64,000 nt of DNA from Yarrowia lipolytica (taxonomy: Eukaryota; Ascomycota; Dipodascomycetes; Dipodascales): NCBI RefSeq assembly GCF_001761485.1, contig NC_090771.1, positions 1,178,001-1,242,000 on the forward strand, read 5' to 3'. Shown here piece after piece: positions 21,173-32,163 of the stretch. Under the pieces are notes generated by a model. The model had not been told where the DNA came from, made no database searches, and worked only from the letters and a program-made list of their open reading frames with translations. Made by a program: the position numbers and the translations under genes. Every line of letters starts with the position of its first letter. Position 1 is the stretch's first letter.

Positions 21173-23140
21173 ATTCAATGATATTTACAGACGACCCTCT
21201 AAGATGGTCGTCGCTTGAACAGATATACGAGTGATTGAGCTCCGTAGGTCTTCTTTCGTGTCCGAAACGAGTAACAAGGCTTGTAATTGTAGATTGTAGC
21301 ACTGTAACTACTTAACTGACTCAATTGAGTAAGTACGACATTTCTTTTTGTCATAGAGTCATTTATAATGTCTCATTTGGCTCGGCAAGATTTCGGAACG
21401 ACACAGTAGATGATGTTGCTTAGTAATAGAAACTGGCTGTGGTTGAGTTGAGTGAGTGCGGCGTAGACTTGGTTCACGTGTTACGGACTGGGAGAAGTAT
21501 TACGGAGAGGTCTACTGAAGTTCTGGCGCTGTTACACATGATGTTATAGATACTAACGCCAACCCAAGTAAAGTTAAGTAATATTTACTGTAGTAGTAAC
21601 TCATAAGAATGACACCAACAGGGGATTTGTGTATATTATTATAGAAAAAGTGTATGGTGAGATATATTATTTAACACAGAATTGTATTCTCCTGATATAA
21701 ATCGGTATGTTTTTGGTATTTATGTACTGTTTGATTTCGTGTTTCTAGATGAAACTTCTTTCAACAAAATTTCAACTAATGGTGAGATATTGGAGGTTGG
21801 CGTCGTGACAACCAATAACATGAGGAGATATTATATTCTTTCAAGTACTTGGATGAGTAGATGAAGGGCTATAATTAACCAGTGTGACTAAATAAATCCA
21901 CGTCTTAATGTCCCTTTGGTTCTTAGTTTGACTGCTTAGCTCTTCTACTCTTCAGCTATCCTCGTGATGCTGCAATCTGGCACAATACATACATTATAGA
22001 ATAGTAGAATAGTAGATTAGATATACTGTCAAGGAATTAAAGAAAACATTCCTTCAGCTGTTGATCTAGGTCCATGTTCAAGGAAACAACCGTTAAAGAA
22101 AAGGGTGGGTGAGATGTACAGCATTTCACCCACAATATATACAATGAGTGCTACAACGCACAACGTCAACAATGAGTCAGACAGAGGTTGAAAGTTAACA
22201 GATGATTCAGAGTCTGGAATAATTACTGATATCTGATAATTTGGGTGACTCAGGGATCTCGGTATGGTTCTGAGTACTTTGATTCTGGGTGCGTTATGCC
22301 CACTACTCCGTTCTCAAGGCCTGGATTGTCCCCGTACAAATGCTCAGAGTGACCAAATCAAGACGGACACTTGAAAAAAGCCTTCCATTAGACATATACT
22401 AACCCGTGATATTTGCCATTAGTCTGCCCGAGTCCCCTCAATCGAAATGTGCTAATAGGGACTAGTTTCGCGGACTAGTTTCGGCAGCTAGTCGGAGATG
22501 GGACGTCATTTGGAGATGGGAATGATTTGGAGTATTTCGTATGATTTGGGAGTGGGTTGATGACGATTTACGAGCTTTATTCAATCCCGTTGGCTCAGAA
22601 TGAGAATCTGATAGACTCTTTGACTCGCTGATCATGGTTCAGTATTAGTCATAGGGTTGTTAGTTTTTAGTTGGAAGATTAGTTTAGATCTTGACACACT
22701 ATGAACACTTTGACGGCACTTTGATGGCGCTATAGCGGGCCGATCATGTCACCAGGGCGTTACTTGGAGCTGGAATTCAGTCTGAGTGGTGTTTGAGACC
22801 CATAGTAGTGACATTTTTTACCTCCAAATCATCTCCATCAACATTTTTTCCAGATCAATATGTCGTACAAGGTGGGGTTTGCGTGCATCCTACAATATGA
22901 GCCCTTTGTCTTGCGATAACGGACCTGTTTTCGTCATGGACAAATGACACATAAGGAGTCACATGGCTACTTATCTCCACCCCCTCTTTATTCCATACTT
23001 GGAGTGGAGTCATTGCCGACTGACTCATACTGTTCAGCCGATCTCCACTCTCGCACCGCACTAAGTTCAGGTGCATAAAGTTGATGATATCTGAAAAAGT
23101 GCACGTTACACCACAACCACAAGTACGATACAGTGCAAGC
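21173..23140. other. 2-kb intergenic region, nothing recognised
   Basis: AT-rich sequence between SOD2 and WRS1, both on the plus strand. A short direct repeat, GACTAGTTTCG, occurs at 22460-22470 and 22473-22483. No gene, tRNA or element end is seen. Confidence 0.55.
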
Positions 23141-24457
23141 ATGTCTGACCCCGTTGAAAACGTTGCTGAACAGCTCCAGGACACTTCCATCGCCCCCTCC
23201 GCCGCCTCCAAGGCCGTGGAGCAGAACATCACTCCCTGGGACGTGGAAGGAGCCGTGGACGAGTCGGGCAAACAGCAGGCCATCGACTACGACAAGTTGA
23301 TCCAGCAGTTTGGCACGCGCAAGATCACCGAAGAGACTCTGGCTCGGTTCAAGGAGGTGACGGGCCACGAACCCCATATTTTTCTCAAGCGAGGCGTGTT
23401 TTTCTCCGAGCGAGATCTCACCAAGATTCTGGACCGATACGAGCAGGGCAAGCCCTTCTTTCTGTACACGGGCCGAGGCCCCTCGTCGGACAGTATGCAT
23501 TTGGGCCACATGACCCCGTTCGTCTTCACCAAGTGGCTGCAGGACGTGTTTGATGTGCCCCTGGTGATTGAGCTGACGGACGACGAAAAGTTTCTGTTCA
23601 AGCCCAAACTCAAGATTGAGGACGTCAAGAAGTTTGCCGTTGAGAACGCCAAGGACATTATCGCCTGCGGGTTCGACATGAACAAGACCTTCATCTTCTC
23701 GGATCTGCAGTACATGGGAGGTCCCTTCTACGAGAATGTCGTGCGGGTGTCTCGTCAGATCACCACATCCACCGCCAAGGCCGTGTTCGGCTTCCAGGAC
23801 TCGGATTGCATCGGAAAGGTGCATTTCGCCTCCATCCAGATTGCCACGGCTTTCTCCAACTCCTTCCCCACGATTTTTGGTGACAAAAAGGACATCCCCT
23901 GTCTGATCCCCTGTGCCATCGACCAGGATCCTTACTTCCGAGTATGTCGAGATGTGGCGTCCAAGCTCAAGTACCCCAAGCCATCGCTGATCCACGCCAA
24001 GTTCTTCCCAGCTCTGCAGGGATCCACCACCAAGATGTCGGCCTCCGACGACACATCGGCCATCTTCATGACCGACACGGCCAACCAGATCAAGAAGAAG
24101 ATCAACAAGTACGCATTTTCCGGCGGTCGAACCACCCTGGCCGAGCAGCAGGAGTTTGGAGGCGACCCCGACGTGGATGTTGCCTACCAGTACCTCACCT
24201 TCTTCCTGGAGGACGACTCCGAGCTCGAGAAGCTGTATGCCGACTACAAGAGCGGAGCTCTGATGACTGGCGATCTTAAGAAGCGGTGCATTGAAGTGCT
24301 GCAGGGCTTTGTGGCCGAGTTCCAGGCCAACCGGGCCAAGGCTACCGACGAGGTTGTCAAGGAGTTCATGAACCCCAACCGGGAGTTCAAGTGGGGCGAG
24401 GTGGAGCGACGGGTGCCTGTGAAGGAGGTTGTTAAGGAGAAGAAGGAGACCAAATAA
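23141..24457 (+). CDS. WRS1: Cytoplasmic tryptophanyl-tRNA synthetase
   Basis: A 438-residue class I aminoacyl-tRNA synthetase that charges tRNA-Trp. The HIGH-like motif is at about 113-124 ([12 protein letters not shown]), in the form used by eukaryotic and archaeal TrpRS. The KMSKS-like loop is KMSAS at 298-302. Other family blocks include [50 protein letters not shown] and FSGGRTT. The N-terminus holds a family-type start ([14 protein letters not shown]). There is no mitochondrial presequence, so this is the cytoplasmic enzyme. The frame extends 20 codons upstream, but MSDPVE follows a CA-rich leader and is the likelier start. A lysine and glutamate-rich tail ([10 protein letters not shown]) closes the protein. 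Confidence 0.96.
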   Translation: MSDPVENVAEQLQDTSIAPSAASKAVEQNITPWDVEGAVDESGKQQAIDYDKLIQQFGTRKITEETLARFKEVTGHEPHIFLKRGVFFSERDLTKILDRYEQGKPFFLYTGRGPSSDSMHLGHMTPFVFTKWLQDVFDVPLVIELTDDEKFLFKPKLKIEDVKKFAVENAKDIIACGFDMNKTFIFSDLQYMGGPFYENVVRVSRQITTSTAKAVFGFQDSDCIGKVHFASIQIATAFSNSFPTIFGDKKDIPCLIPCAIDQDPYFRVCRDVASKLKYPKPSLIHAKFFPALQGSTTKMSASDDTSAIFMTDTANQIKKKINKYAFSGGRTTLAEQQEFGGDPDVDVAYQYLTFFLEDDSELEKLYADYKSGALMTGDLKKRCIEVLQGFVAEFQANRAKATDEVVKEFMNPNREFKWGEVERRVPVKEVVKEKKETK

Positions 24458-25657
24458 TGCGAGTGTTGATCAAGCGCACGATGAGTAGATGTTGCTGCAC
24501 CTACGATTTGCTTGCGTTTTTTGGCATTTTGATAGTATAATAATATGGATTGAATAATGTGTAGAAAGGGCGATATTGTGTGGATTCGTGCAAGTTTGAG
24601 TCAGTGTAAGACTGTGTAGAAGAGTACTCGTACTCGCACCCGTACTCAATGGGGTCGTCTGGAGAGTTGACGACTTTTTATTCTACGCGAAAGTGTGAGA
24701 GAAAAAAACCAATACTGTCAGTGGAACCCGTTTGAAAACATATTTATGGATAAAAGAGACTGGCTGGAATCAGCGCAACCAGGACTTTCACACGATACCC
24801 ACAACGATGGATTTGATCCTTTGAGACTCGGAAAAGGTGATGCGAAAAGGTGTAAAACAAAGAAGGGACCATTCACCGAACGAAAAGGAGATGGCCACCG
24901 ATGAGTCCACTTCGACACAGCCGAAAACAACATCTACACGGAGATTGGTTCTGTCAGTGAGATGTTCGGTGGTACAGTCAGACCCAAGTTATACCACTTA
25001 TCGACTCTTCAAGCCTCCCAAGAACGACACTTGAGGGAATCAGTTATTTTGAAAGGGGGCAGCTGAGACAATAGAAGTGTATCTGTTCACCGACTCAAGA
25101 GTAGTTCGCCGACTCGTTCACCAACTTAACAACAGTCCAGATCAGTCGTCTGACACCATGATCTCCCCAACCACTTACCATGTCTAGAATATACAACCTG
25201 TATACTAGTCAAGTTACGGCTCAGACAATCAACCAAGGTATCCACTCTAGATAGTCACCTCTGAGACTGTCTTCATATCCCCCTCTCTCTGTATGAAGAG
25301 GTACCTGCACTGATAGACTGCCTTCGTACACTGCTCCACGTTAGATCAGGGAGAAAGGCAACCTCATGCTCGCACTATTGTCAGATCAAGATCATGATAA
25401 GTACTGGTTACTCACCGAGACCGGCGCTGTTACACTTCAGCTCCATCATAGAGTAACACACAGCCACCTCACACCAACTGCCTAACAGTCGATCCAAATC
25501 ATTAATCATGCATTTTTTAAATGTACATTCTCCCGTTCAGGGCCTCCCCGTCTCCAAACCGTCATACTAGGAGACTGTAACACGCTCAGACAAACTCAGA
25601 CAAGAGGTGATCGTCGTCTTGGTATTTCTCACATCTAAACACTCGGAATCCTCGAGT
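24458..25657. other. Intergenic between convergent genes
   Basis: 1.2 kb between the 3' ends of WRS1 and RIB3. No gene. TGTTACAC near 25429 and TGTAACAC near 25571 form short inverted ends about 145 bases apart, but without a clear target duplication or element core. Confidence 0.5.
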
Positions 25658-26330
25658 TTACTGCTGCTCGATGTACTTCACCAGAGCATCAATAGTGATT
25701 GCCTTAATTCCATGAGTCTTTGCAAACTCCAAACAATCATCGGTTCGAGCCATGAGCCCGTCCTCGTCCCGGACAATCTCACAAATCACTCCGGCGGCAG
25801 GCTGGCCGGTCAACTTGCACAGATCAACCGCAGCCTCGGTGTGTCCTCGTCGGGCAAGAACTCCTCCGTCCACGGCTCTCAGAGGAACCACATGACCAGG
25901 TCGCATGAATGAGGCGGCAGTTGTGTTCTTGTCGGCAAGACATCGAGCGGTCAGAGCCCGGTCATGGGCACTGATTCCGGTCGTGGTGCCCTCAATAGCG
26001 TCACAGGTGACCGTGTAGGCAGTTCCATGTCGATCTGTCCGGTTCTCCACCATGTAGGGGAGCTCGTACTTGTTTGCGAGCTCGTTGGACAGAGGCACGC
26101 ACACAAAGCCGGACGAGTGGCGGATCAGAAACGCCATCTTCTCAGTCGTGGTCTGGGCAGCGGCAATAATCAGATCACCTTCGTTTTCTCGGGACTCATC
26201 GTCCATCACAACGAGGAATTCGCCGTTTTCTGTGTCAGCGCCAGCTCACATGAGCAACAAATCTTCTCGTCCTCGCTCAATACTCACTAAACGCCTCGAG
26301 GGCTTCGGGAATGGCGGAAAACTGGCTCAT
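25658..26330 (-). CDS. RIB3: 3,4-dihydroxy-2-butanone-4-phosphate synthase, one intron
   Basis: Makes the four-carbon unit of riboflavin from ribulose 5-phosphate. Exon 1 (26288-26330) encodes MSQFSAIPEALEAF. A 58-base intron (26230-26287) starts GTGAGT and ends CTGACACAG. Exon 2 (25658-26229) continues KNGEFLVVMDDESRENEGD. The joined protein is 204 residues, against about 208 in baker's yeast. The metal and substrate site DDE.RENEGDL is split from its N-terminal helix by the intron. Other family motifs are RHSSGFVC, TGISAHDRA, RPGHVVPLRA and LARRGHTEAAVDL. There is no fused GTP cyclohydrolase II domain, as is usual in yeasts. The splice restores the exact family sequence, so the model is strong. 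The leader carries a CA/GT repeat. Confidence 0.95.
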
Positions 26331-26334
26331 TGTG

Positions 26335-26354
26335 GTGTGTGTGTGTGTGTGTGT
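26335..26354 (+). repeat. GT dinucleotide repeat, 10 units
   Basis: Ten GT units directly before the RIB3 start codon, read as CA on the coding strand, so probably in the 5' leader. Confidence 0.85.
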
Positions 26355-27213
26355 GGAGGTGGTGTCGAGCTGTCGAGCTGCAGCAGGAGATCGTGATTCA
26401 GATATTCTGGGAGTGAATGAATGTATGCACTTTTCAGAATTAGGTTTGTGGTGGAAACGGCGATATCTGCTGTTTGTGAGCGTTTGAACCGGTAGCTGGC
26501 TTCTGTGTCAGGAGTACAAGTCGATGTTTGTACGTTTCAACTTTTTGGACGGTCGGATTTGCCCGGAAGCTCATCCTCTTATATACCTCAGATCAGGTTC
26601 CCATGTGCCATTTCACCACCCAAACCTTGTTTATAATCCCCGTACTTGGAGCGGAGGGGTGGAGGAGGGCCCCAAAGCAGAACTGCGAAAGAGGATAGGA
26701 CGGTGAATGTTACTCGAACGCAATCGCCAGAGAAATATGGGTATTCTCCAGGTTTTTTTGTCCGAAAATCCCTATTTTCCATCCTGTTAGACTCTTGTCA
26801 CGGCGGATAAATTGACACCCCGAAAGACGTTGTGAAAGAGAGTTTTTAGTCGCCGCTTATGAGTGAGTCAAGTTGGAGGATCAGGGAAATTGAATGTGGC
26901 TCTGTCTCAAGCCATAGTCACGATAGACGAGGTGAACTATTTACCAAAATGCCAACCCCCCATTGAGGCCCATTCTATCATCAATTCGTCGGGTGTTGTG
27001 GCCATTTTCTCGGAATTTTGGCCAAATTTCCCCCTTGTAATTCCAGCATATTCCACTCCACTCCGCATAATCACGGATCGCTCGCTCTGGACTGGCACTC
27101 ATGGTAAGCAGTGACTAACGGTTACCGAAAGTTAGTCGCCCTCGTGACTAAGAAGACCCCAGAGGAGTAGAAAAAGATGACTGAAAGGAAACGAGCGAAG
27201 TGAGAGAGGACGA

Positions 27214-27410
27214 TCACGTGAGATGAGACCAATGGTCACGTGACCAAGAGCAGCGCTGTTGTTCGTCTGCTGCCTCGGCCCCTTTCCTTCTGAAACGGGT
27301 ACACTCTACAACCACTGTGTGAGTACAACTACATACTGTAATTAGCTACAAAAAAATATGCCCCTTACACATGACGGCTCTCAGAACTGCGGTTGAGGAA
27401 GTCACGTGAC
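27214..27410. promoter_or_regulatory. Cluster of three TCACGTGA palindromes
   Basis: TCACGTGA occurs at 27214-27221, inside the 12-base palindrome GGTCACGTGACC at 27234-27245, and inside GTCACGTGAC at 27401-27410. A related TCACATGATCACAT follows at about 27426. GTCACGTG is the classic Cbf1-type E-box in yeasts. The cluster lies 330-530 bases before the VPS60 ATG. Binding by a bHLH factor is inferred, not shown. Confidence 0.5.
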
Positions 27411-27742
27411 CCAACCCCGGACTAATCACATGATCACATTGGGGTGAATCATCAGACCACACTTGCATGGCTGCTTTGGTGCCCCCTTGTCTATGTACAT
27501 CCGTTCCATGTTCGGATCATGTAGGTCGGTAATCGAACCATGTTATCCCGAGTGTGGAGCGGAAGATGGGAAAAAGACGGGAGCAGTGGTTCGAAGGTAA
27601 CCCACCTTTTTCTGGCCGTGCCAAATTATATCCGTCTCTATAGTTTGGTCATAACCTGAATTAAGTTGCCACTGATTATGCACCCCCAACTTCAACAAAC
27701 AGGTTCGATACATCGCAGACTTGATCACACAACTTTTCGAGC

Positions 27743-28372
27743 ATGAACAGACTATTTGGAGGCGGCAGCAAGGCACCCAAGCCCACTCTCAACGACGCCG
27801 TGGACTCGATCGACGGCCGGATGGCGTCGCTGGACGTGTCTCTGTCCAAGCTCAACTCGGAGCTGTCGGCCTACCAACAGAAAATGTCCAAAATGCGAGA
27901 CGGCCCCGGAAAGAACGCCATGAAGCAAAAGGCGCTCAAGGTGCTCAAACAGCGCAAGCAGATCGAGGCGCAGAAGGACCAGTTGCAGTCACAAAGCTGG
28001 AACATGCAGCAGGCGCAGATGACGACCGAGAACCTCAAGAACGTCATGGTTACCGTGGATGTCATGAAACAGACCAACAAGGATCTAAAGAAGCAGTACG
28101 GCAAGATCAACATTGACAAGATTGAAGATCTGCAGGATGAAATGGCGGACTTGTTGGACATTTCTTCCGAGATCCAGGAGACCATGTCCAGGAATTATAA
28201 TGTTCCGGATGACGTGTCTGAGAGTGAGCTGGACGCGGAGCTGGAGGCTCTGGGCGAGGAGCTCGAGTTTGAGGCCAACGAGGGCGAGTCTGTGCCTAGT
28301 TATTTAGAGGAACAGGTACCTCAGTTTGTGGATGAGCCTGTGGAGGAGAGTCATAAGGTAGCGGCTAGCTGA
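27743..28372 (+). CDS. VPS60: ESCRT-III-related protein Vps60 (CHMP5)
   Basis: A 209-residue Snf7-family protein. Vps60/CHMP5 works with Vta1 and Vps4 at endosomes to finish ESCRT-III disassembly during multivesicular body sorting. The start MNRLFGGGSKAPKPTLNDA is characteristic of CHMP5. A basic first half (helices about 20-110, rich in K, Q and M) is followed by an acidic second half (about 150-205, rich in D and E), the usual Snf7 charge split. Family blocks include GPGKNAMKQKALKVLKQRK, QMTTENLKNVMVTVD and DKIEDLQDEMADLL. The C-terminal acidic part, with DDVSESELDAELEALGEE and SYLEEQ, fits the Vta1-binding region. The length is normal. No intron. Confidence 0.94.
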   Translation: MNRLFGGGSKAPKPTLNDAVDSIDGRMASLDVSLSKLNSELSAYQQKMSKMRDGPGKNAMKQKALKVLKQRKQIEAQKDQLQSQSWNMQQAQMTTENLKNVMVTVDVMKQTNKDLKKQYGKINIDKIEDLQDEMADLLDISSEIQETMSRNYNVPDDVSESELDAELEALGEELEFEANEGESVPSYLEEQVPQFVDEPVEESHKVAAS

Positions 28373-31300
28373 ACGAACAAACAGTCCAAACTTTGGACAA
28401 ACGAGCAGAGCGAGTTTTCACAACGTGAGTGAGGGGGTGGACAATGGGGAATGAACTAGTGTGAAGTATCGGTGAATCAGTTTGTGAGGAAAGATTTCAA
28501 GTGATTGGACCAGAGTTGAGGAGGGTAGTGGGATACGGAAGCCAAATCATGAACACCAATTCTGATCATCATCATTTCAGTGTCTGTTCTCAGTCTCTTG
28601 GACTTTCTCAGTGTCAGTGTCAGTCTCCTCTCAGACTCTTCTCAGTCCCGATCTCTCTACAAATGCTGACAAGAGGTATATAGCATAATATTATGATACG
28701 GATTAATGGGAACGGTGCGATGAGTTGGTCTGAGAAGTCAGATGGGTGAGGGCTGAGTTGGTGCAATGTGTTTAACAATGAGATCAAGCAGAATGAATAT
28801 GGCTATCCAGACCAGCCCAAAATTCCATGGTTGAACGCTATGAAGTTAACTAGAGATCACGATGTTCGGTCACTAATCAGATCAGAAGACAATGAAAGCT
28901 GAACTCATAAGGGGCGACGTGCGACAGACATGGATCACGCGGACTGACACGGGTCAGGTGCGATTGACACATGGATCACGTGCGTCCACAATCGTTGGTG
29001 TACTCCGCCGACCCTGCACAGCACAGATGAACAACCAGCATCGAGCGAGCTACTTGTAGATAGGGAATACGGCCGGTGCCCGTGACATAATATGACTATG
29101 TTTGGTCAGTTAATCAACTGTAGCCGGTATTATATCGCGTACAAGGGCCACAGCCAGCAATTTCCAGTCTAGTATCATTCTAAGACACGAGGGCTGTGAA
29201 ACAGTTACTTCTAGGGTAGCAGGCTGGGCGGCATTACTGCCAACACACAAGTTCCAAGACACAGGTGAGGCAGAGCGAGCATTGTGCATCAATGGGCTTT
29301 GTTCAGGAGAAACAGTGGCTTGTTGAGACAGCCCTAGGCTTCCTGTATGTACAGGACGGTATGTTCATGAGCTGTTGCGGAGGGAGACTCCATCTACACT
29401 CGCTCATGACTAAGCACGTATCGGTAGTGTATGTGCCTGAACTCGCTCACCGACGCCTGGCAGGCGAGGAGCAGGTACATACGGCCCATCTTTCGCGCTT
29501 TCGCTGCATCTTTCCTTCTGAGACAGTCCGAGTTTGAGTCTGTCGAGACGAGGGTTGGCGTGTGAGTTTGTCCAGTGAGTTTTTGCCGGAGACTCAATCC
29601 GATAGAGTATGTACTGTACTGAAGACGTGTTGAACAGCTAAGGTGATGTTTGTACCGATTGGGCGGGGTTTTCGCCGACCGATTGCCTGGTTGCCTGGTA
29701 GTCTGGCTGCTGGTCATTCATTCACTACGTGTAGATCAGCTCCACCATTGTGGCAGCCGCAGATCCGAGCTTTTGGTCGGAAAAAAGAAACGGTGGATGG
29801 GAATGTTAGCTATCTGATAATTCAAGTAGATGACAGGGTTTCTTTTTTGCGGGTCTCCGTTTCTTTTTCGTTTCGTTGGAGATAAGCGAGGTGGGGAGCA
29901 TCAGAGCAAGCGTGTCCGATACGAGACGATACTGTAGACGGACGGGTCCGAATTGTGTCGGCTGAAACTGGGTTTGTCGGCTGAAACTGATCTACGGTGC
30001 GTACGAAAAGAGAAGATGCAGCGAGAATTGAGTGAGAGGGGAGAGCGGCTGCTGGTTGGACCTAAAGTAGCTCTGGTTGTAGCTCGTTTTTAGCCCTTTT
30101 ATAGCTCTCACTAACGCTAGCTGTTTCACCAGTGGCCGTGTACCTTGGACAATCAGCCCACAAAACGTGTACCCTTGCCGTCCACGGACTCTTACTACCC
30201 AGTTTGTCCTCCAGACTCAACCTACTATAGTCCGTTGAGCATGTCGTCGAGCAAGTATATAGAGTTGGTCTAGAAAACTCTTGCTAACCATAACCGACGG
30301 TTCCAGCCAGCCAGCCATGATGCGACAGTCTTGGTTTGAAGGTATTAATGCGAGCGGAGGCTATCATACGTGTCATTCCACGTCCACGTGTGTCAATGTG
30401 CAAGGGTGGTGTGGTAGTTGAGCGCGAGTTGGCAAACACTAGTAGGTGTCGCGGTCAATATCAGACCTGGTGCGATGGCGGTCTTACTCTGTCTCCTGCA
30501 GGACCACATGTCACGGTGCATGACGACTTGCCAGGAAGATGAGCTGCGAGTCTTAGACCGAAGTCGGCGATTTGTACTGGCACTCGTAGCAGACTAAGAG
30601 CCGATCTTGTTACGAATAGCAGGTGCCTGATTGTGCGATCCAACTACTTGTAGATTGATGTTAAAGTAGTGGAAAGACTCAGACTACAGTATCGTACCGT
30701 GCCAGACTGACGGACGATGTGACCGTTGTTCTGACGACATGATGAAACCCTCATTCTTGGTCGCAGCATGCGTCGCAGGTGGACACTTTTGCGCTCACAC
30801 TCTGAACTCATCTTTGCCTTCTCTAGTCAGTCACTCACTCGCACGGCTCACCTAACCCAGAACAGACTAGCTCGAAAAAGAAAGGACAAGCACACTAGCC
30901 CAGGAGTTCCGTGGCGCGTGAATTGGTGGGAAATTGCGTGGGGAGATTGCGGGAGAAGGCGATTATCGGCCACGCCAACCCGCTCCCAATCCTGCACGCC
31001 CGTGATAGCCGTCTTTCGGCCTCCTGCAACCCCCAACGCTCCCCCAATAAGCTCTCTGCTCAGCCGCCGCCAGAGCGCTTGACCCAACTTGGAGGGGAGG
31101 CTTAGAGTTGCCGCGAGCGTGAAAATTTAGCGAGCCGGAGCCCAAAACGCCAAGGGCCATTTTTTCAGGGCCGAAGGGCGTCTTGGTCTAACGCCTGGTA
31201 CACGTCCAAACCCGAGACATGGCCCAAGATGCGGCCAATCACACGGTGTGGACACGTGCCAGGCCATCTGCTTGCGTCGCCGAACACCAGTGCTCAGTGT

Positions 31301-32163
31301 CTCAGTTGCAGGAGCTCCCCCCAGCCTTTCAGATCAGCATGGCTGGAGCGATCTGCGAAACGAAAAACGAAGGTTTTTTTTTTTTTTTTTTTTTTTTTTC
31401 GACCGTAAATGCTGGAAAAACCAGGGCTTCCCGCAAAATAGGGGGATCGACTGAATAGTACTACAGTAGTGGGACAGTAGCACACACTCCACGCTCCCGA
31501 CACCTCCATATTACCGTGGCTCTTACTTATGTCCCGCACTTAGCCCCTATTATTTTAACCCCTGAATCAAAACATGCCGCCGTGCCAGTATAGGAATGGA
31601 TGGAGATGGACGGGGAGGAGAGGACAAATGACCTTGCCACATACATAGTGTGTACACACGCACGCAAGTGGCATAAACGACAGCAAAAAAAACACATCCG
31701 GCCTGCCCGACATGTTGTCGCTACCCATAATATCCTCCTTATTATCGCCCTGGTCCACACTAACCGCCAAATATTGCCTTCTGCATCTCGTCCATTGGAC
31801 CAGCCCTTAATGGCAAGTCGAAGTTTAGGTTTTGGGCTGGGGGCAGATATAACGACGACGAGTGGAGATATCCAAAAACAGAAAGCGGGGATCAACTCTC
31901 CACATGTTCACAAACAAATCGCCGTCTTCAAATCCGCGCCTGGTCCGTTCAAACACCTTCAATCTGACATGATACTCCATCTCAGGAACGTTGGAACCTA
32001 AGACCAAACTTTGACTCTAAACTCTAGCCGGCCTGCCAAAACCTACTATGACCATACATGCAACAGTCCAAAGTGTAATAGTGAAAAAAGACCTGACAGG
32101 GCCTTGTGGTAGTAGTAAAACAGTTGGGATACAAGACAGTCTCTCTACCTCATACACCACACT
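28373..32163. other. 3.8-kb gene-poor region
   Basis: The longest interval without a supported gene. Frames present are short, on both strands and without family similarity. It holds CTACTTGTAGAT at 29050-29061 and 30644-30655, TGGATCACG repeats around 28930-28980, a GC-rich patch near 30900-31150 and a run of 26 T at 31374-31399. No tRNA was found on either strand. Confidence 0.5.
31374..31399 (+). repeat. Homopolymer T26
   Basis: An uninterrupted run of 26 T in the long interval before the FLC-like gene. Confidence 0.9.

Larger units (their letters stand above)
26331..27742. other. Divergent upstream region of RIB3 and VPS60
   Basis: 1.4 kb with no convincing gene. It contains the GT repeat and a cluster of TCACGTGA palindromes described separately. 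Confidence 0.6.

Noticed and set aside
25429-25578. TGTTACA ... TGTAACA ends like a small LTR or MITE remnant
   Set aside because: Ends are short, no target duplication is clear, and no internal element sequence is recognisable; kept only as a note.
30848-31087. 79-codon frame on the minus strand in a GC-rich patch
   Set aside because: Overlapping frames on both strands with no family similarity; composition effect.
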